A program made the translations under genes and the position numbers. Under the pieces are notes generated by a model, which was given only the letters and a program-made list of their open reading frames with translations, did not search any database and had not been told where the DNA came from. A DNA stretch of 64,000 bases from Shinisaurus crocodilurus (Eukaryota; Chordata; Lepidosauria; Squamata; Shinisauridae): positions 158,937,278 to 159,001,277 of the forward strand of contig CM037879.1 in assembly GCA_021292165.1 (NCBI GenBank), written 5' to 3'. Below, in pieces: positions 53,856-64,000 of the stretch. Each line of letters begins with the position of its first letter. The first letter of the stretch is position 1.

Positions 53856-54757
53856 CAGGGATGTCAGGTCTCGAGTCACGAGTCGAGTCACGAGTCTTTG
53901 GACCCGAGTCTCGAGTCCGAGTCCGAGTCCTTGGTCCAAAATGGTGACTCACGAGTCACGAGTCACGAGTCACTCCCAAAGCTGACTCCACGAGTCCCTA
54001 TTAAAATCAATGGGTTTTTTCCCCAACAAAATAAGGCTACTTCAGATGTGTGGTTTAAATAAATTCTAGGCACAAGTGTGCCTTTTTATTTCAAAACTCT
54101 GCAACTGATTTTGGCAAGAACAGACCAGGCAGAAAAACCCAAAATAACCAGGCAGGCAGAGGAGGCAGGGAACCCCAGACAGGCAGGCAGAGGCAGCCAA
54201 ACCCAAAATGTCTGAAAGGTTGCATTTTAGAAAAATGATTTTAAAAAATAAACTTGCTGTACTTCCTAAAACTTATCCATGTTGCATTTGAGGAACATGA
54301 TTTTTTCTAAATGTTTGGCCCCCATTCTGGAACGGTGAGATCTCATCACAATTCCACCCTCACTGAACACCCGCTCCACTGGTGATGAACTTGCTGGAAC
54401 CAGAAACACACTCAGAGCAGCCACACAGAGTAATCTCAGGTCCTCCTTCTGCCTCTCCCAAGTACGCAACACATCAATCAAAATAAATCTTGACACACTG
54501 TTGGGACTGCACTCCTGGTAGCCGTCCATAGTGACCGAGCAGCGGCACACCTCGCTTCCATGCGATCATCGCCGGCAATCACGCTCCTCTCCACTCCTTC
54601 TGGCACAGCCCAGGGATGTTGAAGAGTCCTTGGTCTCGAGTCCCGAGTCGAGTCTCGAGTCCCATTAAAAATATTGGGACTCGAGTCCGAGTCGAGTCAG
54701 AGGGGGGACTCAGTCTGACTCACGAGTCGAGTCCTCGAGTCCGAGTCCCCATCCCTG
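53856..54757 (-). mobile_element. hAT element, 902 bp, perfect 8-bp target duplication, CGAGTC arrays at both ends
   Basis: Ends CAGGGATG and CATCCCTG; CAACCTGG duplicated exactly at 53848-53855 and 54758-54765. About a dozen GAGTC motifs (mostly CGAGTC) lie within 130 bp of each end (53870-53995 and 54625-54750), an arrangement like the subterminal transposase-binding repeats of other hAT elements. A transposase C-terminus survives on the minus strand (54266-54560). The rest of the gene is deleted, so the copy is non-autonomous. Confidence 0.95.
54266..54560 (-). pseudogene. hAT transposase C-terminal dimerisation domain remnant
   Basis: The minus-strand frame ends VFLVPASSSPVERVFSEGG, IVMRSHRSRMGAKHLEKIM, FLKCNMDKF stop, the classical hAT family dimerisation block (P-x-S-x-x-x-E-R-x-F-S..G). 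Only the last 90 or so codons remain; catalytic residues are absent. Confidence 0.9.
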
Positions 54758-54855
54758 CAACCTGGTGCCCTCCAGATGCGTTGGACTGCAACTGCCATCA
54801 TTCTCAATCAGTGTGGAATGATGGGAGGCGCCAGGTTAGGGGAAGGCCGCTTAAG

Positions 54856-55225
54856 AAAATGGCCAGGAGATCTAGGGTGGGATGCATGTGCTGCCCCAAA
54901 CACAGATTCCACAAAGAAATTAGGAACATGTGAACATTTTCTCTACTCTGTAGTTGATCAATGGCTCCAGCTACAGGCCCTCTTCTGAGACATGCAGTCT
55001 GTCTGGAAAGAAGAAACAGTGATGTTATATTTAGCATTCAAAGCCCAATTGCAATGGGCATTTTATAGCTGCTGCTGCTGCTGCTAGCAACCATGGTATG
55101 AAAAGCAGATGCTTGCATTTTCAGGAGTTTCTTTTCTGAAAGGTTAGTATATCAGATTTAATGAGGGTGTGTGTGGAGAAAAGAGCCTCTGAGGGTTCCT
55201 ACACACACACTCACACGCCTGCACA
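54856..55225. other. No gene recognised
   Basis: Unassigned; a (GCT)5 run near 55066 and CA-rich repeats at 55199-55233. Confidence 0.45.
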
Positions 55226-55269
55226 CACACACACCTCATGTGTGAACCGGCTAGAGGCTGGGGGGGGGG

Positions 55270-56085
55270 TGTACATAGTTCCTCTGGATGGCGCCTCAAT
55301 GTCTGCTAGGCCTTTTTGGTATGCAAATGTAGTTCAAGCCCGGTAGTCATGAGTCACCCCTCCTCTGCCTGACCAGGTGAAGTTCATCCTGATTGGCTAG
55401 AGGCAGCGGAGCTACAGAAAGGAGGAGGGGAGGGGGAAAAGATATATTGCCAAGGTGCGGCTTTTGTCTTTTGTCTGGTCGTCGTCGTCGTGTCGTTGCT
55501 ATGGATCATGGCAGCAAGTTACGTGGAGGTCCAAGCCTTCGGGCTGGCCTCAGGATCCGGCCCCAGGTGGCTCCTGGTGAAATTAGCTGAATGAGGGTCA
55601 GGCAAAGGCAAGCCTTGAGGAGGGCTACCCATCCCGGACCTTAGGGTGGGTGTGGTAGTCTCCTCGGGTGGCAAGGCTGTGCTGAAACCAACCCTGAAGA
55701 GAACCGGCCCCCAGGTAACTAGTGTGTGCCTGGGAGATATAAGGAATCAGGTTTTGTTATTTTGTAGCTCTATTATTGTATGTACCAAAGTGTCTCTCTA
55801 TTTTGTGTCCTTCCCTCATTTCCCACCTTTTGTTGTAATATGCTACCTGAATAAACCTTCTTGGTTTTTACCCCACATGGCGTTTGTGATTGCTCTGTTG
55901 GTTCAGCTAAATCCAGGTTATAGTCAAGGCAAGTCCCTGGCAGAGATTCAAGTAGGATTGCAGAGCTGAGGCTAGCAGTCTGACACCTTGAGATCTCTGG
56001 GGGTCTTTTGGGTAGGAAAGGGTGGGTTGTGGCGGGTCAGCCAGCCCCCCTTCCTCCACAGGGTGTGTGTTGTTTTTTGTTTTGC
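55270..56085 (+). mobile_element. Probable solo LTR or LTR-like retroviral segment
   Basis: Contains an octamer ATGCAAAT (55321), CCAAT-like 'CTGATTGGCTAGAGG' (55390), an AAAGATATATT TATA-like box (55438), then a downstream AATAAA (55851) followed by a T/G-rich region and 'CTGTTGGTTCAG'. The order suggests U3, R and U5. Exact TG/CA borders and a target duplication were not found. ORFs within it have no retroviral domain. Confidence 0.45.
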
Positions 56086-57114
56086 TCTGCTTCCTATAAA
56101 AAGATCCCTGGGTTCCACAGACAAGTTAATAGAATCTGTCTGTCACTGTGATGGAGAGCTCAGTTCATCTTACTCAGAATATTTTTCCCTGGGCAATATT
56201 GTAGTTAGCTAGTTTTGTGACCTGCAAAATAGGCCGCAACTCTGTGTACCACTACTGTGTACAACAATTGGTTAAACAGTAATGTATATATCATGCACAT
56301 GGGAATTATCTTTGGTGCACTCTTGATGTTCCCTACAAATATTCATAGCTGTCAATATATGTATAATTTGCCATAGCAATTAAAAAAAGACAAGCTGTCA
56401 GGCAAATCAGCAACAGACTCACTTGTCAGTCAAGCTGTATAATATGGGAAATACAACTGTTAAATAATAACAATGGAGAGAGCTATGACTATAAAAATCC
56501 AATGATATATGTGTTATGGGGCTTAAATTTATTATTATTTTTTTAAAGATGTCTATGCACACTTACCTAGGAGTAACGACAGTGGTAGTTTCTTCTGAGT
56601 AAACATGCTTAGTATTGGATTGCACACATACTAGCTATTTATTAAGGCAATCTCAGATTTTGTGTCTTGTTCTCCCTGGTGAAAAACATAATTTAACATT
56701 TTAATGTTCCTGACATTTTTCTAGTCTCTGCTTAAGAAAATCAACATGGGGGGGGGGGGGGGAGCCAACTTAAAATATCATTCCTGCAATGTGTCGTTCT
56801 GATATACTGAATATATATATTTACAGTGCTTTACAGTGGAAATGATAATCCTTCTGGCATTTGTATTTTTTTAAAGAAACCATTAAAATATTCTGTTAAA
56901 AATAGCCAGTATTTTGGATTTTTTAAAATCCTGGTTTTGATGGTAAGCTAATTCAGAATTTTTTTTTATAAATCTACTGGGCAATGTGACAAACCACAAC
57001 CCACCCAAGAGTTCAAGCTGCCTTTTTAAATGAATCCTGGATATAAGGGCTTTGCCACAAATTACTTGGATAGATAAGAAATGTCAACACAACAGCAGCA
57101 GCATAGACATCACT
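56086..57114. other. No gene recognised
   Basis: AT-rich; a poly-G run at 56748-56762 and dispersed-repeat motif near 56565-56640. Confidence 0.45.
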
Positions 57115-57175
57115 GTTATTTTATTTATTTATTTATAAGATTTGTATACCGCTCTACATCAGAATCAAAACAGAA
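57115..57175 (-). mobile_element. LINE 3'-end fragment, minus strand
   Basis: 'TTTATTTATTTATTTATAAG' and 'ATTTGTATACCGCTCTACA' is the inverted 3' terminus of the L2/CR1 type seen elsewhere in lizards (a plus-strand 'GGTATACAAAT..AAATAAATAAA' tail). Confidence 0.5.
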
Positions 57176-57656
57176 TCAAAATACAGAATTAAAATATTAA
57201 AAATTATTCATTAAATCATTTATTTATTCAAATATTTTAATACATATTATTACTTTTATACTTCTTCATTTATAGGACATGTGTTCAAAGTGCATCACAT
57301 ACATTATCTTAGTAATCCATATAATGTAACATAATAAGGTCAGTATTATCCCTGTATTGCAAATGGCGGGCCAGGGTGGTTGGGTTGGAATTGCTGAGGC
57401 TGAGAGAAATGGTGGCTCACTACAGCCACCTACTGAGTGCATGGCCCAGGTGACATCTGAAATGGGGATTTCTCACACTCTTAAACCAGCAATCCTATAT
57501 ACCCACTTACTTGGGAGTAAGCCCCACTGCACTCAATGGGACTTACTTCTGAGTAGATAGGTATAGGTTTGTACTGTTAGACACAATGCTAATCCAGCTC
57601 TTTTTATAGCATCTGTTTTGTCCAGCACATAGCACATAAGTCATGATGCTGTACTG
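57176..57656. repeat. AT-rich DNA plus dispersed reptile repeat
   Basis: 57486-57580 is the 'TTGGGAGTAAGCCCCACTGC' and 'TCAATGGGACTTACTTCTGA' repeat, palindromic in its core. The rest is unassigned. Confidence 0.5.
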
Positions 57657-57992
57657 CAGGAGTAGGGAACCTCTCTCAGCTCAAGGAATGAATTGTGTTT
57701 TGGGATCCACTTTCCAGTAGTGGGTGGGGCCAATGATAAAAGAAGCAGGGCCAAAATACTAAGAATACCAGCATATTTTAGCGTAAAGCTCTTGCTGCCA
57801 GTAACAAAGCCTTAGGAGAAACATTTCAACCTTTTAAAATGGGGAGAAAAAACTTGCAAAACAAAGCTAGAAGAGGGAAAAGGGAGTGTGGCCATGGAAA
57901 GAGGGCATAACCATCTGGGGAATCCTGGAAGACCAGATTGGTAGACCAGGAGGGCCTGGTCTAGCCCACTGTCCTGAAGTTCCGCACCCCTG
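57657..57992. mobile_element. Non-autonomous hAT element, 336 bp
   Basis: CAGGAGTAGGGAACCTC and GAAGTTCCGCACCCCTG are inverted ends; flanking octamers CTGTACTG and CTGTAGTC match at 6 of 8. A second, truncated copy is at 13540-13678. Confidence 0.7.
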
Positions 57993-58044
57993 CTGTAGTC
58001 TGAAACCTCACTGAGGAAGGACTGCCTTTTTTGTTATGCTAGCG

Positions 58045-58160
58045 CAGTGTTCTCCAACCTTGGGTCCCCAGATGTTTTTGGCCTACAACTCCCAGCATGC
58101 CCCAGCCAGCATAGAGTTGTAGGCCAAAAACATCTGGGGACCCAAGGTTGGAGAACACTG
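58045..58160. mobile_element. hAT MITE, 116 bp, near-perfect target duplication
   Basis: CAGTGTTCTCCAACCTTGGG and its inverted copy bound a full snapback with 'AACTCCCAGCATGCCCCAGC' in the centre. Octamers TGCTAGCG (58037) and TGCTAGAG (58161) match at 7 of 8. Fuller copy of the 13781-13861 family. Confidence 0.9.
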
Positions 58161-58732
58161 TGCTAGAGGTTATGAAAATATAGAGAAAGGCACGGCTGCT
58201 GCAAGGAACCATTAATTTTGCATGTGCAAATTGTTACCATAGTTACATGTGGCGGCTTCTTATGTTTTAGAAGCTAGCTCTACAAAGAGCTGGTGTGCCA
58301 TTAACTTTTGCCAATGGAAATAGCTGCAAAATGGCCCCAGCGGCCTCTGTGTAATGAGTAGCTCCTGCCCTGCTAAATCCAATCGCCCCTTCCCAAAGAG
58401 GTAATTGGATATGACAGGTCTGACATTGCCAATCTTCTCGACTGGCAGTGGAAGGTGTACACAGCTACCCACTGGCATGGCTTGATCAGAGCTAGAGGGT
58501 GTGTGATCTACTCAATCAACTGTGAAGAAACAAAAACAGAATAAAAAGAAGCTACAGGGGCCTGCAGTGTCACAAGGAGGCTGTAAACTAAGAATCAACA
58601 CTAAGCGTCTCACAGTAATATTTCATCAGTGTGAGAATTTGTTAAACAAATATATAACATTCGTACCAGTAGAAGAAGGGTATATATTTGAATAGAGCTG
58701 AGAGAGCTTAATTGTTCAGAAATATAATTTAC
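58161..58732. other. No gene recognised
   Basis: Unassigned. Confidence 0.4.
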
Positions 58733-58847
58733 TAGCTTTTTTTACCCAGTGTTGCACAGGTCATTTTCCTATAGGCACTATTTGTTCGAAATTCCTTAAG
58801 GTAGCTAGCTGTCCGCTGTTTGGAATCCCTTGGAATCCCAGCTCCCC

Positions 58848-59415
58848 CAGGACTACCAGCTCCCCCAGGATTACACAATGAAATCCCACACTCCCCCCCC
58901 CGGACTACCACAATGAAATCCCTGCTGTCCCGGGAGTACACAATGAAATCCCTGTTCCCCCCCGCCGGTACTACACAATGAAATCCCTGCTCCCCCTCCC
59001 CCCCCAGCCTACACAATGAAATCCCTGCTCCCTCGCCCCCGGGACTACACAATGAAATCCCTGTTTCCTTCCCCCCCGGGACTATGCAACAATGAATTCC
59101 CTGTGTCCCCTCCCCCGGACCACACAATGAAATCCCTGCTCCCCCCCGGGACTGCACAACAATGAATTCCCTATCCCCCTCCCCGGTACTACACAATGAA
59201 ATCCCTGTTTCCCTCCCCCCTGGGACTATGCAACAATGAATTCCCTGTGTGTGTCCCTGGCCCACATAATGAAATCCCTGCTTCCGCCCCCCTGGGAATA
59301 CGCAATGAAATCCCTGCTCCCCCCCCCCCCCGGGACTACACAGTGAAATCCCTGCTCCCCCCCCTGGGACTACACAGTGAAATCCCTGCTCCCCCCCCCG
59401 GGACTGCACAACAAT
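58848..59415. repeat. C-rich minisatellite
   Basis: About 15 copies of 'ACACAATGAAATCCCTGC' followed by a variable C-tract and 'GGGACT'; unit about 30-45 bp with C-runs of 5 to 14. It continues after the SINE at 59690-59800. The minus-strand 225-codon glycine-rich ORF is its translation and not a collagen-like gene. Confidence 0.92.
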
Positions 59416-59416
59416 G

Positions 59417-59680
59417 AATTTTTATTTATTTTATTTATTATATTTATACCCCACCTTTTTTCCTGCAAGGAACCCAAGGCGGCTTACATAATCCTCCTCC
59501 TCCTCCTCCTCTCCATTTGATCCTCACAACAACCCTGTGAGGTAGGTTAGGCTGAGAGTTTGTGACTGGCCCAAAGTCACCCAGTGAGTTGCATGGCCGA
59601 GTGGGGACTAGAACCTGGATCTTCCAAATCCCAGTCCAAAACTCTCACCACTATGCCACATTGGCTCTCCCTGTTCTCTC
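59417..59680 (-). mobile_element. tRNA-derived (MIR/CORE-like) SINE, minus strand
   Basis: On the minus strand it begins GAGAGCCAATGTGGCATAG with box A TGGCATAGTGG and box B GGTTCTAGTCC, then the conserved 'GGTGACTTTGGGCCAGTCAC' and 'CCTCACAGGGTTGTTGTGAG' segments and a tail ending in (TAAA)n at 59416-59445. It sits inside the C-rich minisatellite. It is not a functional tRNA gene. Confidence 0.85.
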
Positions 59681-60179
59681 CCCCCCCCCCGGTACTACAC
59701 AATGATATCCCTGCTCCCCCCCCAGGACCACACAATGAAATCCCCTGTGGCCCCCCAGGAGCACACAATGGAATCCCTCCCCCCCAGACTACACAATGGC
59801 GTTGCACGGGTTGTCATTTTCCTATAGGCACTATTTGTTTGAAATCCCCCCCACCCCCCATGAAGGCCCTGGCTGTGGTTCATGTGAACATTCTGTTTGG
59901 ACGTAGGAGAGATTTGCATATCCGCTGCTGATTGGGCCCCTGAGGCAGTGCATACCAGCATTCTAAATGCCGTTGGAGCGATTTGCATAACTGCTCCTGA
60001 ATGGCCCCTGCGAGCATTCCAAGTGACGCCATTGGCTCTCATCTGTTTTGGGCTGTACAGGTGCGGTGAGGGTTTTTCGGAGATTTTAACCCGCCAGTCT
60101 TTGTCCTTGGGTGATGGAGAGTATGCGTGCCAAGTTTGGGGCGGATCAGTACCGCGTAGGAGGCAATGCGAGGCATGCA

Positions 60180-60236
60180 AACGCCCGTGCGGGCACACGT
60201 ACGTACGTATGTACGTACGTACAAACGTACGGACGG
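60180..60236. repeat. (ACGT)n simple repeat
   Basis: Irregular ACGTACGT/GTACGTAC repeat leading into GGACGGAC. Confidence 0.85.
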
Positions 60237-60314
60237 ACAAACTTTCACATTTATATAGTAGATATTCATGGATTTGAAATATGTGAGCACTGTTTCTCTT
60301 TCAGTTTTGTTCAG

Positions 60315-60440
60315 CTAGGACAGGGGCGGGGAACGTGTGGCCCTCCAGATGTGGTTGGATTGCAGCTCCCATCAGCCCTAGCTAGCAGCCCTAGCCAATC
60401 ATGAGAGATGATGGGAATTGTGCGGTTCTCCAGATGGCCA
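60315..60440. mobile_element. Palindromic MITE
   Basis: 'GGCGGGGAACGTGTGGCCCT', 'CCAGATGTGGTTGGATTGCA' and 'GCTCCCATCAGCC' form the left arm; 'GATGATGGGAATTGTGCGGT', 'TCTCCAGATGG' the degraded right arm. Confidence 0.65.
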
Positions 60441-61584
60441 CGGCCTTTCCCCCAACCACTTGAACATTTGGTGGTTTCCCAGCCCATGCTAAAAGGTTGA
60501 AATGTCTCTCCTAAGGTTTAATTACTAGCAGTAAGATATTTAAGCAAAAATAAGCTTTTTTAGGTGTGTGTGCAAAAATATGCTTTTAAAATTGATTTTT
60601 AAAATGTAAATTACACCAAACAAAACAAAAACCATATTAAAAAAAAAAAAGAAGGAAATTATACAAAAGAGGTCTCTGATCAAAGAACACCCCCCCCCCC
60701 CCCCACACACACAAAGGCTAGGAATCTATCAACAGATCTTGGGTTAGAATAGCATATTAAATTTCCAGTGACCTGCTGTCTTATCTATGAGAATGGGATG
60801 AAAAGATTTGCATCACCTGAAGCTGCAGAGTCATTTCTAACAGGCATGAAGATCACTGGAGTCTCTCCCTCTGCTGCTGCATCTACTTCTACTGAAGCTG
60901 TTTACAGTAATTTGGTTTGACTGGAAAGTTTCTGGCTGCTCACCAGTGTTTATGCTGTTACACTAGATAATGTTCTGGGCATTTGGCCAACCTATATGTA
61001 ATTAAGTGTGTACTTCTCCCCCCCCCCCCCCCCCGGCCTTGTCTTAGGTAACAATATGCTTTTATATTTTGTATAGGTTCATAATTAGTTTAAAAAACCT
61101 ATATAAATAGTTAAATATTTTTCAAAATACCCAGCGTTCTTCTTTTATTTAAGTATGTATTTGGTAATTGATAAGGGAGCAGATGAGATGGATTGCATTG
61201 CCACCTTTACTGGAAGCTAAAATATTATTTTTTTCTAATTTTTTATTTTATTTTTAGTTTTAGTTTTGTTCTCATTCATATCTATCAAAATTGTGGGGGT
61301 TTGTTTTTGTTTTTGTTTTGTGGGGGAAATGGGCACTATGTGGGTTATTTGGTGTGTGTTTTTAATTTTCTATTTCCAATTTTATTTTTTATTTTTTCTA
61401 TATTTTATTTTAAAGGCTATGTGAGCTACAGAAAAATAGATGTTTCCCTGGACCACTTGGATTTTCTTGCATTGAAATGTATTATATTAATGATCTATGG
61501 GGCTTGTTATATAGAAGTAAATATTGGTAAAATTGGCAAGAATTGTATTTTAGGAGGGGTAACTAATCTATTTTTCACTGTTCT
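60441..61584. other. No gene recognised
   Basis: AT-rich with long poly-C tracts at about 60690-60706 and 61018-61034. The 155-codon F/Y-rich frame (61193-61660) is low-complexity T-rich DNA upstream of the LINE and could be its 5' region. Confidence 0.4.
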
Positions 61585-63690
61585 TTGTTCAACAAGACTT
61601 CATGGAACGTCAGGGGGCTGTGGAATCCAAAAAAGCAGAATAAAGTACTTCCCAGCTTAAAAGAGCACAATCCTGCTGTGGCTTTTCTACAAGAAACTCA
61701 TTTGATAGCTGTAGTTGCCCATTTATTGAGAAAAAAATGGGTTGGAGAGGTATATGTAACTGATACCTCTACTAGGTTTAAAGGACTAGCAATTTTAATC
61801 CATAAGAGATTTTGTTTTTCAGTCCAATGGGTCATTAGTGATCATGAAGGCCATTTTTTTTTATTTTGGTGGGAAAATATAATGACAAAGTAATTGCTCT
61901 GACTAATGTATATGGGCCTAATAATGATTCTCCAGTTATGTTACATGAGTGTTTCAGTAAATTGGTTGATGTTGCATATGATTATTTGATTGTGGGTGGG
62001 GATTTTAATGAAGTTTAAGATCCATTGTTAGATAGAAATACACCTGCCCCTAAGAAGCAAACAATGGTGAGATTTACATTTCAGGCATAGATGGCTGAAT
62101 TTGGTTTGATTGATGTGTGGAGAACTTTGCATCCTCATGAAAGGGACTGCACATTTGTCTCACCTGTTCATCGTAACTGCTTTCGATTAGATTATTTTTT
62201 GGTTCCTACATCGTTGTTACATTATATAAATGTTTGTAAGATTGAAACATTGGTTGTTTCTGACCATTCCCCAGTTTGTCTGGAGTTGCAATTTTCAGAT
62301 TCACTTAGGCCCCCTGGTCTTTGGAGTTTAAATGACTTCTTTCTTAATGATACGATGTTTAAAAAAAAGATTTTGGCAGAATTAACTGAATACTTTGAAA
62401 TGAATGAGGGTACAGTTGATTCTTGTGCTATTGAGTGGGAGGTCAGTAAAGCTTTTATACGAGGCCAAATTATTGCTTATGCTTCCTATAAAAACAAAAT
62501 TTTAAAAATGCAACAAATTTGTTTGAGTGAGAAGTTGAAATCTCTTATAACTCAGTTTGCTACTTCTCCAACTGCACAACTTTATCAGGAACTGCAGAAC
62601 GTTAAATATGAATTGAATAATATTCTTTCACAGCAGGCGGAATTTGCTTTAACCTGTTTACGACAGGCATACTGGGAAAACGGTGAACGTCCTAGCAAGC
62701 TTTTGGCACATCATCTTAAACAGAAAAGGCATCAAGGTGTTATTTCTGCCATTAAAGTTGAGAGCAATATCATATACACTTCCCCTAAAGATATAACTTC
62801 ACAATTTTTAAAATTCTATTCTGATTTGTATAGTATGAGTAAGGAAATATCAGAGCAAGATATGGAAGTTTTCTTTTCTCAAATTAAACTTCCAAGGTTA
62901 GATTCCTCACAATGACAGTTCCTTTTGGCTCCCCTGCATATTGAGGAAATTATGAAAGTAATTTCAAATATGAATGTTAGGAAAGCACATGGTCCACACG
63001 GTATAAATTGAATGGTATAAAATATTTTCTAGCCTTTTGGTCCCAAAGCTTCATTGTCTTTATAATTATATTTTTGAATTGGGCTCTCTTTCAGCATCAT
63101 TAAATGATGCTTATATTACTGTGATTCCCAAGCCTGGTAAAGACCATACGTATTGCGCCAATTATTCAGCTATTTCATTAATTAATGTAGTCGTTAAAAT
63201 ATTAACAGCAATTTTGGCCGAGAGATTGCAACAAGTTATTGCAACACGTTCGATCCAATCAGGTGGGATTTATTAGACATCGACAGGGAGCTGATAATCT
63301 TAGATTAGTTGTTGACTTGATTGCTTTAAATACTAATAGAACAGATTGGATGCTATTATCTCTTTGGATGCTGAAAAGGCCTTTGACAAAATTCATTGGA
63401 AATTTATTTTTGCTATGTTGAGAAACGTTGGCTTTCCTGTGGAATTTTTAAATTGGGTCAAAATTTCATATTCAACCCCAAGAGTGTGAGGTAAGACCAG
63501 TGGTTTTTTTTCTCAGACTATTTTATACTTGGGAGAGGTACTAGACAGGGATGTCCACTTTCTTCATTAATATTTGACTTATGTTTGGAACCCCTGACAT
63601 GTGCTATTAGACAGAATAGTAGTATTCATGGATTTGTACATGATTATTTAGAATTTAAAATTATTCTCTATGCTGATGATCTTTTATTGT
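61585..63690 (+). pseudogene. L1/Tx1-clade LINE ORF2 relic
   Basis: Endonuclease: SWNVRGLWNPKKQNK and FLQETHL (61600-61704), IVGGDFNEV then stop (61988-62019), RLDYFLVP, VVSDHSPV (SDH at 62258-62266). Reverse transcriptase: NVRKAHGPHGIN (62973-63008, where APGPDG would be expected), NYSAISLINVVVKILTAIL, QVGFIRHRQGADN, AEKAFDKIHW (63370-63399), TRQGCPLSS, LYADDLLLF (YADD 63669-63680). Broken by stops and frameshifts near 61890, 62018, 62912, 63010, 63245 and 63360. Right end lost at a SINE insertion. The substituted RT motifs and stops show it is inactive. Confidence 0.88.
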
Positions 63691-63702
63691 TTCATAGATT
63701 AT

Positions 63703-63835
63703 TTCATAGATCATAGAGTTGGAAGGAGCCTACAAGGCTATCGAGTCCAACCCCCTGCTCAATGCAGGAAACTAGAGGAGGGGTCTCCCATCCAAGTAAT
63801 AACCAGGCTTGACCCTGCTTAGCTTTCCACGCTCA
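63703..63835 (-). mobile_element. 5S rRNA-derived SINE, minus strand
   Basis: On the minus strand: 'GTCTGAGCGTGGAAAGCTAA', 'GCAGGGTCAAGCCTGGTTAT' and 'TACTTGGATGGGAGACC' (5S positions including the A box AAGCTAAGCAGGG and C box), then 'CCTCCTCTAGTTTCCTGCAT' and a CR1-like tail 'GGGGGTTGGACTCGATAGCC', ending 'CAACTCTATGATCTATGA'. It inserted just after the YADD motif of the L1 relic. Not a functional 5S gene: the first half of 5S is missing or diverged. Confidence 0.85.
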
Positions 63836-63882
63836 GACAAGCTGAGCCAGCATAAGCCATTATTTCGAAACTCCAGTAATTC

Positions 63883-64000
63883 ATCATCAGGCGATCACTC
63901 GTGACCGAGTAAGATTGTCTTCCGGGATAAAAGGAGGAAATTCTAAAGAAGATTGTGTAGACTCTAGCGATGGGTCCGTAAGTGATTTAATTAATTGGTC
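63883..64000 (-). mobile_element. 3' end of a second copy of the 32399-35724 LINE, minus strand
   Basis: Reverse complement of about 35571-35700: 'CATCATCAGGCGATCACTCG', 'GACCGAGTAAGATTGTCTTC' and 'TAGACTCTAGCGATGGGTCC' match the zinc-finger end, stop and 3' UTR of that LINE. The copy continues past the window edge. Confidence 0.88.

Larger units (their letters stand above)
53838..54855. mobile_element. Palindromic MITE split by a hAT insertion
   Basis: 'CAACCTTCCACAACCTGG' on the left and 'TGCCCTCCAGATGCGTTGGA' onward on the right (from 54766) form one MITE of the 52348 family once the 53856-54757 insertion is removed; the far arm is 'GCGCCAGGTTAGGGGAAGG'. Confidence 0.75.
58733..60263. mobile_element. 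Minisatellite-bearing element of unknown class
   Basis: 'ACTAGCTTTTTTTACCCAGT' then 'GTTGCACAGGTCATTTTCCT' at 58733-58770; an echo 'GCGTTGCACGGGTTGTCATT', 'TTCCTATAGGCACTATTTGT' at 59801-59840; and a final 'ACGTACG' array followed by 'GGACGGACAAACTTTCACAT', 'TTATATAGTAGAT' at 60235-60263. This begin/end signature recurs in animal genomes but I cannot assign its class. The echo shows that 58745-59800 is a local duplication or an array between two copies of the same unit. Confidence 0.5.

Noticed and set aside
58732..59409. 225-codon glycine-rich, collagen-like ORF on the minus strand
   Set aside because: It is a translation of the C-rich minisatellite, with no start context, splice sites or conserved ends.
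58848..59415. CRISPR-like look of regularly spaced repeats
   Set aside because: Repeat units are directly tandem with variable C-tracts, no unique spacers, no cas genes, vertebrate DNA.
59590..59680. tRNA gene suggested by box A and box B
   Set aside because: The boxes belong to a SINE with a CORE-like body and A-rich tail; no cloverleaf.
63784..63826. 5S rRNA gene
   Set aside because: Only the internal-promoter half matches and it is fused to a CR1-like tail, hence a SINE.

Overview
The window is vertebrate nuclear DNA, most likely from a squamate reptile (lizard lineage). Evidence: CR1 and L2-type LINE relics, a tRNA-derived SINE with box A and box B, a 5S rRNA-derived SINE with a CR1-like tail, solo LTRs, many palindromic MITEs carrying the 'ACTCCCAGCAT / CTCCCATCA' cores familiar from lizard genomes, and no bacterial-style gene order. 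I cannot name the species. No intact host protein-coding gene is recognisable; almost every supportable feature is a transposable element or its debris. The one strong hint of host coding DNA is a signal-peptide-like first exon with a splice donor at 15288-15366, and it lies inside a transposon.

Layout. 1-5.3 kb: decayed L2 LINE, dispersed repeats, two tandem arrays. 5.3-6.6 kb: an inverted-repeat element built of nested palindromes. 7.1-11.2 kb: two CR1 relics (one per strand) around a GC-rich inverted-repeat complex. 13.5-22.4 kb: a cluster of hAT elements, including a 3.2 kb copy (14676-17883) with a broken DDE/RW transposase. 23.5-28.7 kb: TIR elements, a pogo/Tigger-like element at 27490-28030 inside an older repeat, and an L2 tail. 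30.2-31.7 and 40.0-41.9 kb: two inverted copies of one hAT-like element. 32.4-35.7 kb: an APE-type LINE with a 23-bp target-site duplication, itself interrupted by a solo LTR. 43.8-52.5 kb: GC-rich DNA, an inverted near-identical 0.43 kb pair, Harbinger-type MITEs and a 2.4 kb hAT unit with a CpG-rich interior. 53.2-54.9 kb: 5S-SINE, hAT 3' end and a nested hAT with CGAGTC arrays. 58.7-60.3 kb: C-rich minisatellite element. 61.6-64 kb: L1-clade LINE relic cut by a 5S-SINE, then the 3' end of a second copy of the 32.4 kb LINE.

hAT transposition dominates. Seven insertions show perfect 8-bp target-site duplications read directly from the sequence (13781-13861, 14676-17883, 18388-18998, 21999-22413, 38974-39135, 48457-50851, 53856-54757) and three more show near-perfect ones. 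Some of these units carry GC-rich or exon-like DNA between transposon ends. The most interesting hypothesis is that hAT elements here have captured fragments of host genes (Pack-type behaviour). Boundaries are direct observations; the capture itself is inference.
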